Shown piece after piece: positions 43,001-53,197 of a DNA stretch of 64,000 nt. Below the pieces are notes generated by a model. It ran no database searches. It was not told the DNA's origin and saw only the letters and a list, made by a program, of their open reading frames with translations. Every line of letters starts with the position of its first letter. Position 1 is the first letter of the stretch. Origin of the DNA: Demequina phytophila (GTDB lineage: Bacteria; Actinomycetota; Actinomycetes; Actinomycetales; Demequinaceae); the NCBI RefSeq assembly GCF_000971135.1, contig NZ_BBLW01000003.1, forward strand, positions 248,001 through 312,000, written 5' to 3'. The position numbers were made by a program, and so were the translations under genes.

Positions 43001-44133
43001 GGGCGCCCCGGCCGCGGCATCGTCCCTCCATCCGCCGGTTCCTCTGCGCGCTCGGCGCGCAGCGCGGTCCGCGTCACCATCGTGGTGCCCGACACCAGGT
43101 CGCTCAGCGACCGGCGGTCGCGGCGCGCGATGACCGTGAGCAGCTCGGCCACGAGCAGCGGAGGGAGCAGCGAGGGCACGATCCCCCAGGTGGCCCAGCG
43201 CACGGCCCACCGCGCGAGGATCCTCGCCGCCGGCGGGCGCGCGCCGTCGTCGACCGCGACGGGCGCGAGGTCGAGCAGCAGCTGACCCGGCGTGGTGCGG
43301 TCGCGCGTGAGCAGCGACGGCAGCAGCGCCATCGCGGCGCCGCTCGCGAGCCCGAGCAGGATCGCCGTCACCGGATTCTCGAGCGCGCCCCGTGCGTCCT
43401 CGATCGAGGCGCGGGCGGTCAGCACCGCGAGCAGCGCCGCCGAGGTCAGGAACGTGGCGGTGCCGACCAGGAGAAGGTCCACCAGGAGCGCCGCCGCGCG
43501 CCTCGTCACCCCCGGAGCGTCGAGGTCGGCCGCGGCGGCCGGGTTCGCGAACGCCGTCCGCGCCACCACGCGCGACAGCGCGAGGCCCACAGCGCCGCCC
43601 GCGGTGTTGAGTAGGAGGTCGTCCACGTCGAACTGGCGGTACGGGCACGGGAACAGCCCGAACACCGCGCTGCCCTGGGTGATCTCGACGAGCAGCGACG
43701 TCCCGGCGCTCGCGAGGACCACGACACGTCCACGCCACCGCGTCACCTGGTGCAGGAAGAAGCCGTAGGGAACGAACAGCACCACGTTGAGCGCCACCTG
43801 CAGGAACGCGAAGCCCGTGAGGGCGCCGATCAGGCCGGATCGCGCGAGGGCGTCGCCGATGGGTGCGATCGAGGCGAACGGCGTCAGCTGCCAGGTCGAC
43901 ACGAACGGCTCGCCGGTGCACGTGACCTGACCCGGGCGCGGCAGGGGGAACACGGTGAAGGCCGCGAGCGCGCTGGCGGCCCCGAGCAGGCCGATCGCGC
44001 TGAGCAGCGGCCAGGCGGGCAGCCGGCCGTAGCGGCGCACGGTGGCGCCCAGCGCCGGCAGCATCGCGAGGGGGAGGAGCGCGACCACGAGGACGGCGGT
44101 GATGAGCGTATCGACGTGGAGGTCGGGGCCCAT
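42997..44133 (-). CDS. VanZ-like protein fused to an RDD domain
   Basis: 378 residues. The VanZ part has NVVLFVPYGFFL, SLLVEITQ and RQFDVDDLLLNTAGGAVG. From about residue 205 an RDD-type domain follows (TRRAAALLVDLLLVGTATFL; a later RDRTTPGQLLLDL; then RDRRSLSDLVSGT). About eight to nine membrane helices in all. VanZ family members can alter sensitivity to cell-wall drugs, but most are uncharacterised. It ends on CTAG shared with the kinase gene. Confidence 0.88.
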   Translation of the reverse strand: MGPDLHVDTLITAVLVVALLPLAMLPALGATVRRYGRLPAWPLLSAIGLLGAASALAAFTVFPLPRPGQVTCTGEPFVSTWQLTPFASIAPIGDALARSGLIGALTGFAFLQVALNVVLFVPYGFFLHQVTRWRGRVVVLASAGTSLLVEITQGSAVFGLFPCPYRQFDVDDLLLNTAGGAVGLALSRVVARTAFANPAAAADLDAPGVTRRAAALLVDLLLVGTATFLTSAALLAVLTARASIEDARGALENPVTAILLGLASGAAMALLPSLLTRDRTTPGQLLLDLAPVAVDDGARPPAARILARWAVRWATWGIVPSLLPPLLVAELLTVIARRDRRSLSDLVSGTTMVTRTALRAERAEEPADGGTMPRPGRP

Positions 44134-44179
44134 GGGGTCAGCGTAGGGGGACGATGCGCCTGGTCGGGCGGGATATCCG

Positions 44180-44270
44180 GCGTCGGCGTCCCAGGGGGAG
44201 GGAGCGGGACGCCGACGCGCGGAAAGGGGTGCGGCTCGGGCGGCCAAGTCCCCGGATGGTCGCCCGAGCC
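44180..44270 (-). terminator. Tandem strong hairpins between MFS and VanZ genes
   Basis: First stem GCGTCGGCGTCCC / GGGACGCCGACGC (44180-44192, 44206-44218), 13 perfect pairs. Second stem GGCTCGGGCG / CGCCCGAGCC (44233-44242, 44261-44270), extendable by four pairs with one G-U. They occupy the 254-base gap after the MFS gene; a 12-bp palindrome GGACCTAGGTCC lies at 44350-44361. Confidence 0.65.
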
Positions 44271-44387
44271 ACGATCTACCGGCCGGCTGCGATGCCGTGC
44301 CGAAAACCTTGTGTCTACGACGGTAGTCGGGCCGCGGGGCGATCCGAGGGGACCTAGGTCCTGTCGTTTCGCCTGCCGCGCGCGTGC

Positions 44388-45659
44388 CTACATGTGGGGC
44401 GGCGTCGGGGGCTGCTCGACGGCCTCCTCGCGCTCGGACGGCGGCGGGGCGTCGTCCAGCTGCGCGGCGTCGCCGCGCTCGGTGCTGCGCTTGAGCACGC
44501 CCGCGCTCGCGAGCACCAGGATCAGTGCGAGTCCGGCGCCCGCGGCGGACATCCCCAGTCCGGCGCGCGACCCGCTCGACTCGATGAGGCCGCCAGCGAC
44601 CCAGGCGCCGAACGCCACGCCGACGCCCATGCCGATGCGCAGCCAGGCCATGCCCTCGGTGATCTGGTCGCGGCGGACCACGCGCTGCACCACGGTGTCC
44701 GCGTTGGTGAGCGTGGGCGCGATGGTGAGGCCCGCGAGCAGACCCAGTCCGGCCAGCCACCAGACGTTCGGCGCGAGAGCGAGCGCGCCGAAGCCGACGG
44801 TCATGAGCGCGGCCATGCCGACGGTGCGCTTCCATAGCGGCGCGCGCCAGTGGCGCGCGCCGTAGAGCAGGCCGCCGATGAGCGATCCGCCCGAGACGAT
44901 CGCGATGACGATCCCCGACAGGGTCTGGCGTCCCGCCTCGTCGGCGAACGCGACCACGGAGATGTCGAACGCGCCGAACATCGCGCCGATGCCGAGCGAT
45001 ACGAATGCCACCGCGATCACCGCGCCGGGGAGGCGCAGGCCCAGCGACCCGGCCGTCCCTCCCTCGCGCGGCGCCGGCTCGGTGCCGGTCTGCGCGAGCA
45101 GGATGGTCATGCCGATCACCAGGCCCGCGAGGCACACCACCACGCCGAGCGGGGGCCACACGAGCGTCGCGAGGATGGTCGCGAGCGCGGGACCCGACAC
45201 GAACAGCACCTCGTCGAGCGCTCCCTCCAGCGCGAAGGCGGTGTGGATGTCCCTGTCGGAGTGCAGCAGATGCGACCAGCGCGCGCGGGTGAGCGAGCCC
45301 AGCGGCCCCTGGATCGACGCGATCGCGACGGCGAGCCACAGCGCCCACTCGGGGCCCTGGTTCATCGCGATGAGGATCGCCGCGGTGGCGCCGAGCACGA
45401 AGACGAGCGTGAGCGGGATCATCGCCCTGCGCTGCCCGATCCGGTCGACGAGCCGTGCCGTGGGGACGGTCTGCGCGGCCCACACGAGGGTGCCCACCGC
45501 CGCCACCCGTCCGGCCATCGCGTAGCTGTCGTACTGCAGCTGGACCATGAGGATGACGGAGATGTTGAACATCGAGATGGGCAGGCGCGCCAGCAGGCCC
45601 GCGGCGGCGAACGCCTTCGCGCCGGGGTGGGCCAGGATCACGCGGTAGTTGTCGAGCAC
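44388..45659 (-). CDS. MFS transporter (paralogue of 22103-23443)
   Basis: 423 residues, about 12 helices, starting at GTG 45659. TARLVDRIGQRRAMIPL is the loop 2-3 motif. N-terminus and middle match the transporter at 22103-23443 (YRxILAxPGAxAF, LTRARWxH, ALExxLxEVLFxxGPALATxLAT). The C-terminal tail is Glu/Pro-rich and cytoplasmic. Substrate unknown. Confidence 0.88.
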   Translation of the reverse strand: MLDNYRVILAHPGAKAFAAAGLLARLPISMFNISVILMVQLQYDSYAMAGRVAAVGTLVWAAQTVPTARLVDRIGQRRAMIPLTLVFVLGATAAILIAMNQGPEWALWLAVAIASIQGPLGSLTRARWSHLLHSDRDIHTAFALEGALDEVLFVSGPALATILATLVWPPLGVVVCLAGLVIGMTILLAQTGTEPAPREGGTAGSLGLRLPGAVIAVAFVSLGIGAMFGAFDISVVAFADEAGRQTLSGIVIAIVSGGSLIGGLLYGARHWRAPLWKRTVGMAALMTVGFGALALAPNVWWLAGLGLLAGLTIAPTLTNADTVVQRVVRRDQITEGMAWLRIGMGVGVAFGAWVAGGLIESSGSRAGLGMSAAGAGLALILVLASAGVLKRSTERGDAAQLDDAPPPSEREEAVEQPPTPPHM

Positions 45660-45799
45660 CAGGGAATGCTCTCACCTGCGAGGGGGCGTCGCGATTCCGC
45701 CACAAACCTCGCCAGATGTGACGGATGCGGTTAACGTGACAAAAGGTACTGGCGCGCTTCGGGGCGGGGTGCGCCGTTCACGTCGTCGGGGGAGGCCAC

Positions 45800-48700
45800 G
45801 TGCGGGTGCGGAAGGCTCTGGCGGGATTCCTTGCTCTGATCCTGGCGGGCGTGGGTGTGGTGGTGGGTGCCACCGCCGCGTCCGCGGAGGACCCTGCCGT
45901 GCTCGGGATCACCAAGACCACGAGCCCGGAGGTGGTCTCGCCCGGCGACACCGTCCAGTTCACCATCAACGTCTCGTGCACGTACTCGGGCGCCAACCCC
46001 GCCGCCGGGTGCACCAACGCGACCATGACCGACGTCATCCCGGACGGGCTCACCCCGACCTCCGTGACGGCTACCTACCAGGGCTCCAACCCGCCGCAGC
46101 AGCAGTACGTCGGCGACATCACGGGTCAGGAGGTGTCGGTCGACTTCACCACGCCGCTCGCGGACCCCGCGGGGTCGGTCGGCATGCTGCAGGGCACCAC
46201 CGCGGAGATCGTGATCACCTGCACCGTGGACGACCTGCCGTACGCGGCGGACGGGATCCCGCTCGTGAACGAGGCGGAGTTCTCGGCGACCAACCCCGAG
46301 ACCGACGACGTGACGGACACCGCCACCGTGACCCCGGAGGTCCCGCTGGTCCTCACGTCCGACGTCGAGAAGTCGTTCACCCCGGCGTCGGCGCTCGCGG
46401 TCCCCGGCACGGAGACGGTCGCCTCGATCGTCGCGACGAACACGTCCGACGAGGGTGCCGATCAGATGGTCATCCAGGACCCGGCGGACCCGACCGCGTC
46501 GCCCAACCCCTTCGACTCTCTCCAGCTCACCTCGCTCGACATCAACTCCTTCCCGCCCAATGCCGACCAGGTGCAGATCGAGATCTACGAGGACGGCGCG
46601 TGGACCACCGTCGACGACCTCCCCGCCGACACGTCCGGCATCACCGGCATCCGGCTCACCTTCACCAGCTCGACAGGGGAGCTCATCGAGCCCGGCGCCG
46701 AGGCCGACATCGACCTCGGCTTCGAGCAGCGGGACCTCGGCGCGCTCGACCAGGACGTGGTCGTCGACAACACCGTGACGAACGAGGTCGAGCGGGACGA
46801 CGTGGTGGGCCCGTCGGACGACGACGCCGCGTACACGATCTTGGGCAACATCCCCGATGTGAGCGCCGACAAGGACGTCACCCCTCTCTACGGTCCGCAC
46901 GGCAGCGAGTTCAACGCCGAGCTCGTGGGCGAGAACACCTGGACCGACGACCTCGCCTCGCTGTCGCTCACGGAGCCCGCGGACGGCACGCCCGGCTTCG
47001 ACGACTCGATGTCGTTCGAGGGCTTCGCCGAGCCGTTCGACTGGCCCGCGGGCGCGACGGGCGGCACCATCACGTACGAGTGCTCCGGCACCGACGCGGC
47101 GCCTCAGGACCTCGACGCGGCGCCCGCGCTGCCGCCCGGCCCGCCGGCCGGCTGCGACGTCACGCGGTTCACCATCGACTTCACGGGCACCATCCCCCCC
47201 GGCGCCACGGCCACCTTCAACGTCACGCTCGGCACCGACCCCGACGACCCGGCGCAGGCGACGCAGCACGACAACACCGTGGGCGTCACCGGCACGTCGC
47301 CCAGCGGGGCCACCGGCGACGACGAGGCCGACGACACCTTCTACACCTACCTCGCGGTGATCGACGCGCTGCAGAGCAAGGACATCGTCCCCGGCACCAT
47401 CATCGGCAACGCGGGCGAGTGGATCGTCGCGACCCTGCCCGGCGGCACCGCGCCCGCGCCGGGAGGCCTGCCGCTTCCCGACGACTACTCGACCGTCCCG
47501 TCCCACGAGATCGTCATCCAGGACCCGCCCGCGACGAGCCTCGACGACGACACCCCGCTCGACAGCGACTTCTGGGACACGTTCTCGCCCACCGAGCTCG
47601 CGGACATCGCGATCCCGGCCGGCGCGACGCTCACCGTCAACTACTGGGACCCCGTCGCCGAGGAGTGGGTCCAGCTGCCCGGACCGGACTTCCCGATCGA
47701 GGGACCCACCACGTGGTCGTGGCCGGGGCCGTTCCCGGACGACGTGGGGGGCTTCCAGTTCATCTTCGAGTCCGAGCAGGGCTTCCCGCCGGGCACCACG
47801 CTGCAGCCGAACATCGTGCTCGAGCTCGACGAGGACGTGATCGGCACCGACCCCATCACGGTCGACAACTGCGCGAACACCGCCGCCACGGCGGACAACG
47901 CGGATCCCGACCTGTCCGAGCCCGGCTGCGACAGCATCACCATCCTCCCGATCGACCCCGACGGCGGCGGGGATGGTGCGGGCGGCACGGGGGAGTACGT
48001 CGACAAGGACATCCTCGAACCCACCATCAACGCCCGCACCGAGGACGAGGTCACCGCGCGGCTGCTGTGGTCCACGGGCGGCGTGTCCGGCATGGACTCG
48101 TTGACCCTCTCCGACGTCCCCGCGCCCAGCGCGGCGCCCGCGGACCTCGCGCAGTCCTTCTTCGACGCGTTCGACCTGGTCGCCATCGAGGCCATCACGC
48201 CCGCGACGGACCCCCTCATCCAGTGGGACGCCGTGGCGTCGGTCGAGCTGTACCGCGTGGGGGTGGGCTGGGTCGAGGCGGAGAACTCGCCGTGCCCCGG
48301 CGGCTGCGACGGCCAGCTGCCGCGCATCCCGCTCACCCCCGAGGAGCAGGCGGACACCATCGGCGTGCGGATCCAGTTCGTCGAGGGGTCCGCGCGCGCC
48401 GACTCGACGGACCCGACCGCGCCGCCCGTCGGCAGCGGCGTCGCGCGCTCCATCGACGACGAGCGACCCGTCGACCTCACGTTCCGGATCCGCGACGAGC
48501 GTCGCTCCGACGGGTCGCCCGTCACGGGACACTCCCTCTACAACGAGCCCCCGGACGAGGGCCTCATCCGGGACGACGTGAGCGCCACCGCGGAGGTGGG
48601 CGACGAGACGTTCGTCGACGACGGCTCGGACGTCATCGACATCCTCGACGTGCCGCTGGTGACGGACATCACCAAGGACTGGACGGGCGGACCCCTGGGC

Positions 48701-51700
48701 GACCCTCCGCTCGGCACCGACCCTGACGACTACCCCTCGGGTCGCGTGACCCTGACGGCGCTCAACCAGACCCAGGCCCGCATCGACAGCATGGTCGTGG
48801 CGGACCCGGGCGACACCGGACTCAACCCCTACGACTACTTCACGCTCACCGACATCGTGAGCATGCAGGTGCCCTCCGGCACCGAGTCGTGGACCGCCAC
48901 GCTCGACGTCGACAGCGACGGCGACGGCGTCGCGGACACCACCACCGTGGTGACGTCCACCCCGGGCGACCCGCAGGACCCCGGCCCGCTGACCTCGCTC
49001 ACGGCCGGCGAGCTCGAGGACGTGGTCGGCATCACCGTCGACTACGAGGGGCGCATCGATCCCAACGCGAGCGCGGTGATCGTGTTCGACCTCCAGCTCC
49101 GCGAGCTGAACCGCTCCGACGGTACGGACATCGAGCCTCCGTTCGGAGGGGAGATCGACGTCGCCAACGGCGCCGACGTCACCATCGACGACGCGGGCCG
49201 CGATCCCGAGCTCCAGCCGGACCCGATCACGGACGACGACGGCGCGGTCATCCAGATCGTCGACCTCGACCTCGATCTCACGGTCGACAAGCAGTTCGGT
49301 CCGCTGCCGGCCGGCAGCGAGTGGACCACCGACGGCTTCTCGCAGACCGAGCCCGACCAGAGCGAGTTCGGCATGCTGCTGTCCGTCACCCCGAGCGGCT
49401 CGGCGCGCACCGGCGAGATCGAGGTGCGCGACATCGATCCCACGTTCTGGAACGCCTACGAGTTCGTGCGCTTCGACGAGTCCTTCACCTTCACCGACCC
49501 GATCGACCAGGTGCAGGTCGACGTGCTCGTGGGCGGCGACTTCACCGACACCGGCAGCGACGTCGACCCCGGCACCCAGGTGTGGATCCCCGGCGAGCCG
49601 AGCGACTTCCCGACGCTGCCCGCGGAGATCACCGACCCGTCCGAGATCCAGGGCCTCAGGATCACCTACTCGCGCGCGGACGGCGACCAGTGGGAGAACT
49701 CGGAGATGCCCACGCAGGAGATCCCGATCGTGGTGCAGCGTCGCGACGAGCTCCTCACCGGCGGCGAGGTGCCCACGGACATGGCCGGGAACGAGCCCGC
49801 GCCCGGCGAGGTCGACCCCGGCCGGTCCACCAACACCATCGATGGCATCGCCCGGTCCTACCTCACGGACTCGAGCGGCGGGAACCCGCTGTTTACGGTG
49901 CAGGCCGAGGACGACACCGCCTCCGTTCTGTACGAGCACGCCACCACGGCGGTCGCGGTCGAGAAGAACCCGTCCGGCACCATCCCGCCGGGCGCCGTCA
50001 CGGACTTCACGCTGACCATCACCAACACCGGTGACTGGCCGATCATCGACCCGGTCATCACGGACCGCCTCCCCACGGACGCCGACGGGCCGATGCTTCA
50101 GCTCGAGCCCGGCAACGACGACCCGTACGCCTACGACCTCGCGGGCGGCGCCCCCGATCCGGCGAACGGCCTGCCCATGCCCGAGGACTCTGCGGACGTC
50201 ACGGAGACCGTCTCGGGCGACGGATCCGAGATCGTCTTCACATTCCCGCCCGGCACCGTGCTCGAGCCAGGCCAGACCTACACGATCACGGTCTCGCTCT
50301 ACCCCCGCCCGGGTGTCGCGGCCGGCGTCGACATGACCAACAGCTTCGGCGTGGTCGGCGAGCGGCCCTTCGACGAGTGCGATGGCACGCTCGACGAGGA
50401 CACCGGCGAGTGCATCGCCGACACCACGGTCGACCTCGCGATCGCGGGCGCCATCCGCTCCGGCAAGGTGGTGAAGGCCGACGAGGGCTCGCTGGGTGTC
50501 GAGCCCGTCTCCGACGACATCGACTGCACGCCGGGAGAGGACGGCTTCTACCCCGTCGGTTGCGTGCCCATCACCGCACCCGGCGAGACCGAGACGTGGC
50601 GCCTCCAGCTCCAGAACACCGGCACCGTCCCGCTCGACCGCCTGATCGCGATCGACCTGCTGCCGACGCCGGGAGACACCGGCGCGATCAACCCCGTGGA
50701 CCGCCTGTCCGAGTGGACCCCGATCCTCGAGGACGCCGTGGTGGGCGCCGACGGCCCGCCCGGGACCCTGACCGTCTACGGCACCACCGACGCGGCACCG
50801 TGCACGGACGACCTCACGCCATCGACCCCGTGCCCCGCGGGCGCGTGGACCCCGATCGACGAGATCGCCGACCTCAGCACCGTGACCGCGCTCAAGTACG
50901 ACGTCACGTTCGACGAGGGCTTCGCGCTCGAGCCCGGCGAGACGGTCACCGTGGACTTCCGGACCCGCACCCCCGCGCAGTCCGAGACCGCGGGTCCGGA
51001 CACGATCGCCTGGAACACCGTGGCCACCGGCGCGGTGACGTCGGACGGCAACGAGCTGCTCCCGATCGAGGGCAACAAGGTCGGCGTCGCGCTCGCCACC
51101 GGACCGTTGGAGCTGCTCAAGCTGGTCGACGGCGACGGCGCGGCCTTCGCCCCCGACGAGGTCACCGTCACCGTCCAGTGCACCTCCGTCGGGGAGCTGG
51201 TCTACGACGAGGAGGTGACGCTCCCCGTCGGCGAGGTGGTCACCATCGAGGACCTGCCGTACGGCTCCGAGTGCACGGTGACGGAGACCGATGCCGGCCA
51301 GACGTCGCAGCTCCCGATCGGCTCGGCCGTGGTCGGCCGCCCCGACGAGACCCCGATCGGGCGGGTCACGGTCACGAACATCTACGACCTCGCGGGCCTC
51401 GACGTGACCAAGTCCGTCGACTCCGAGGCGGTCGACCAGGACGGCGAGCCCATCGTCTACGGCCGCTACTTCGTCTACGTGCGATGCGAGTTCCTGGGCG
51501 AGCAGGTGTGGGGCTCCGGCTACGGCCCGCTCATGCCCATGGTCGGCATCCTCGACGACGGCGACACGTTCTCCGTCGACGGCCTCCCCGCCGGAGCCGA
51601 GTGCACGGTGACCGAGCTGCTGCGCTCCGGCGCGGCCGACGTCACCCTGGACATCACCCCCGGCGGCGCCGCCACGACCGTCGTGGACGGCAACGTCGGC

Positions 51701-53197
51701 ACCATCGAGCTCGCGCCCGACGGCGTGGGCGACGGCAACAGCGTGCTGGTCACCAACCGCTACGACGTCGGCAGCCTCGCCATCGACAAGGTGGTGACGG
51801 GTGCAGGCGCGGACATCATCGAGGAGACCTTCGAGTTCTCCGTCGAGTGCACGCTCACCGTCAACGGGCGTCAGGTGGTGACGTGGAACGGCGACGTCAC
51901 CATCGACTACCCCGCCGAGGACTCGGTGACCATCGAGAACATCGCCTCGGGGTCCGTGTGCGTGGTGACGGAGACCGACGACGGCAACGCCGACACGGTC
52001 GACGTCCAGCCCGCCAACGGCGAGGACGGCTCCGCGACCGTGACCATCGGCGTCGACGACGAGGTCACGGTGACCGCGACCAACGGCTTCGACGTGGGCA
52101 CGCTCGCGATCCGCAAGCGCATCACCGGCGCAGGTCACGACTTCGCGCCCGACGCGTTCGACGTCGCGGTGGTCTGCACTGTGGACGACGAGGTGGTGTT
52201 CGAGGGCGAGTACACGCTCGACCAGGGCAACGGCTACTCGGTGTCGATCACCGACGAGATCCCGTACGGCGCCGAGTGCGTGGTCACGGAGGAGGACGCC
52301 GGCCAGACCTCGTCCACCATCGTGCCCGGCACCGCGGTCATCGGCGAGGACCCCGAGGTGTTCGTCACCAACGTCTACGAGCTCGCGAGCCTCGACGTCA
52401 CCAAGGCCGTCGACAGCGATGCGCTCGACGCGGATGGCGACGTGCCCGACTACGGCCCATTCACCGTGACCGTCGAGTGCACGTTCCTCGACGAGGCGGT
52501 CTACGGTGCGGGCTACGGTCCGGGTCAGCCGATGATCGGCCAGGTGTCGGCGGGCGAGACCTGGACCATCGACGGGCTGCCGGCCGGCGCCGAGTGCGTG
52601 GTCACCGAGGTGGACGATGCGGGCGCCGCCGACACGCTCGTGGTCGCCACCGCGGGGGACCTGTCCGCGACCACCTACAGCACCACGGGTCAGGTGGACC
52701 TGGTGCCGGGTGACGAGAACTCCGTGACGTTCACCAACCGCTTCGAGGCGGGCACGCTCGTGATCGAGAAGACGGTCACGGGTCCGGGCGCGGACGATCT
52801 GGGCGGCGGACCCTTCACCTTCTCCGTCCTGTGCACCCTCGAGCAGCCCGGCGGCGAGCTCGTCACCTGGGACGGCGACGTGGTGCTCGGCGGCGACCTG
52901 CCGCTCACCGCGACGATCGACACGATCGCGGCGGGCTCCGAGTGCGTGGTGACGGAGACGGACTCCGGAGGCGCGGACGACGTCCTGGTCCTGCCGGGCC
53001 GCGACGACCCTGAGAGCGCGACGGTCACCGTCGACGCGGGGGCCCAGGTCACCGTGACGGCGCGCAACTGGTTCGCCGCCCCGCCGTCGACCGGCGTGCT
53101 CGGCGAGACGGGCTTCGGCGGCTGGGCCGCGCTAGCGGCCGCCGGGGTCCTCGTGGTCGCCGGGGGAGTGCTCCTGCTGGTCCGCCGGCGGGGCTGA
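45800..53197 (+). CDS. Giant sortase-anchored surface protein with DUF11-like and DUF5979-like repeats
   Basis: 2465 residues from GTG 45800 (GGGGGAGG SD upstream). Signal peptide LAGFLALILAGVGVVVGATA ends near ASA. The stalk to about residue 1760 is a chain of roughly nine domains, each opening with a short Lys motif (ITKTTSP, VEKSFTP, ADKDVTP, VDKDILE, ITKDWTG, VDKQFGP, VEKNPSG, SGKVVKA), of the DUF11/prealbumin-like type able to form Lys-Asn/Asp isopeptide bonds. Six DUF5979-like domains follow. The anchor is LGETG (residues 2434-2438), a helix and RRRG. The protein is very acidic. Probably an adhesin or S-layer-like stalk; a sortase is not in the window. The end overlaps the convergent lipoprotein gene by 66 bases. 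Confidence 0.9.
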   Translation: MRVRKALAGFLALILAGVGVVVGATAASAEDPAVLGITKTTSPEVVSPGDTVQFTINVSCTYSGANPAAGCTNATMTDVIPDGLTPTSVTATYQGSNPPQQQYVGDITGQEVSVDFTTPLADPAGSVGMLQGTTAEIVITCTVDDLPYAADGIPLVNEAEFSATNPETDDVTDTATVTPEVPLVLTSDVEKSFTPASALAVPGTETVASIVATNTSDEGADQMVIQDPADPTASPNPFDSLQLTSLDINSFPPNADQVQIEIYEDGAWTTVDDLPADTSGITGIRLTFTSSTGELIEPGAEADIDLGFEQRDLGALDQDVVVDNTVTNEVERDDVVGPSDDDAAYTILGNIPDVSADKDVTPLYGPHGSEFNAELVGENTWTDDLASLSLTEPADGTPGFDDSMSFEGFAEPFDWPAGATGGTITYECSGTDAAPQDLDAAPALPPGPPAGCDVTRFTIDFTGTIPPGATATFNVTLGTDPDDPAQATQHDNTVGVTGTSPSGATGDDEADDTFYTYLAVIDALQSKDIVPGTIIGNAGEWIVATLPGGTAPAPGGLPLPDDYSTVPSHEIVIQDPPATSLDDDTPLDSDFWDTFSPTELADIAIPAGATLTVNYWDPVAEEWVQLPGPDFPIEGPTTWSWPGPFPDDVGGFQFIFESEQGFPPGTTLQPNIVLELDEDVIGTDPITVDNCANTAATADNADPDLSEPGCDSITILPIDPDGGGDGAGGTGEYVDKDILEPTINARTEDEVTARLLWSTGGVSGMDSLTLSDVPAPSAAPADLAQSFFDAFDLVAIEAITPATDPLIQWDAVASVELYRVGVGWVEAENSPCPGGCDGQLPRIPLTPEEQADTIGVRIQFVEGSARADSTDPTAPPVGSGVARSIDDERPVDLTFRIRDERRSDGSPVTGHSLYNEPPDEGLIRDDVSATAEVGDETFVDDGSDVIDILDVPLVTDITKDWTGGPLGDPPLGTDPDDYPSGRVTLTALNQTQARIDSMVVADPGDTGLNPYDYFTLTDIVSMQVPSGTESWTATLDVDSDGDGVADTTTVVTSTPGDPQDPGPLTSLTAGELEDVVGITVDYEGRIDPNASAVIVFDLQLRELNRSDGTDIEPPFGGEIDVANGADVTIDDAGRDPELQPDPITDDDGAVIQIVDLDLDLTVDKQFGPLPAGSEWTTDGFSQTEPDQSEFGMLLSVTPSGSARTGEIEVRDIDPTFWNAYEFVRFDESFTFTDPIDQVQVDVLVGGDFTDTGSDVDPGTQVWIPGEPSDFPTLPAEITDPSEIQGLRITYSRADGDQWENSEMPTQEIPIVVQRRDELLTGGEVPTDMAGNEPAPGEVDPGRSTNTIDGIARSYLTDSSGGNPLFTVQAEDDTASVLYEHATTAVAVEKNPSGTIPPGAVTDFTLTITNTGDWPIIDPVITDRLPTDADGPMLQLEPGNDDPYAYDLAGGAPDPANGLPMPEDSADVTETVSGDGSEIVFTFPPGTVLEPGQTYTITVSLYPRPGVAAGVDMTNSFGVVGERPFDECDGTLDEDTGECIADTTVDLAIAGAIRSGKVVKADEGSLGVEPVSDDIDCTPGEDGFYPVGCVPITAPGETETWRLQLQNTGTVPLDRLIAIDLLPTPGDTGAINPVDRLSEWTPILEDAVVGADGPPGTLTVYGTTDAAPCTDDLTPSTPCPAGAWTPIDEIADLSTVTALKYDVTFDEGFALEPGETVTVDFRTRTPAQSETAGPDTIAWNTVATGAVTSDGNELLPIEGNKVGVALATGPLELLKLVDGDGAAFAPDEVTVTVQCTSVGELVYDEEVTLPVGEVVTIEDLPYGSECTVTETDAGQTSQLPIGSAVVGRPDETPIGRVTVTNIYDLAGLDVTKSVDSEAVDQDGEPIVYGRYFVYVRCEFLGEQVWGSGYGPLMPMVGILDDGDTFSVDGLPAGAECTVTELLRSGAADVTLDITPGGAATTVVDGNVGTIELAPDGVGDGNSVLVTNRYDVGSLAIDKVVTGAGADIIEETFEFSVECTLTVNGRQVVTWNGDVTIDYPAEDSVTIENIASGSVCVVTETDDGNADTVDVQPANGEDGSATVTIGVDDEVTVTATNGFDVGTLAIRKRITGAGHDFAPDAFDVAVVCTVDDEVVFEGEYTLDQGNGYSVSITDEIPYGAECVVTEEDAGQTSSTIVPGTAVIGEDPEVFVTNVYELASLDVTKAVDSDALDADGDVPDYGPFTVTVECTFLDEAVYGAGYGPGQPMIGQVSAGETWTIDGLPAGAECVVTEVDDAGAADTLVVATAGDLSATTYSTTGQVDLVPGDENSVTFTNRFEAGTLVIEKTVTGPGADDLGGGPFTFSVLCTLEQPGGELVTWDGDVVLGGDLPLTATIDTIAAGSECVVTETDSGGADDVLVLPGRDDPESATVTVDAGAQVTVTARNWFAAPPSTGVLGETGFGGWAALAAAGVLVVAGGVLLLVRRRG
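51101..53070 (+). repeat. Two tandem copies of a three-domain (about 330-residue) block
   Basis: Domain starts at residues about 1768 (A), 1867 (B), 1991 (C), 2101 (A'), 2198 (B') and 2319 (C'). A and A' share VTExDAGQTS, B and B' share LDVTKxVDSxAxDxDG and YGxGYGP-type segments, C and C' share xLxIxKxVTGxGAD. The offsets are 333, 331 and 328 residues, so an ABC unit was duplicated as a block, not domain by domain. Confidence 0.75.

Noticed and set aside
44154-44357. A 67-codon ORF in the MFS/VanZ gap
   Set aside because: It runs through two strong hairpins, is Arg-rich and has no SD.
45731-52138. A 2135-codon open frame antisense to the giant surface protein
   Set aside because: Its composition (Asp, Arg, Gly, Val, His) mirrors the sense codons and it has no recognisable domain; the sense frame has signal peptide, repeats and sortase anchor.
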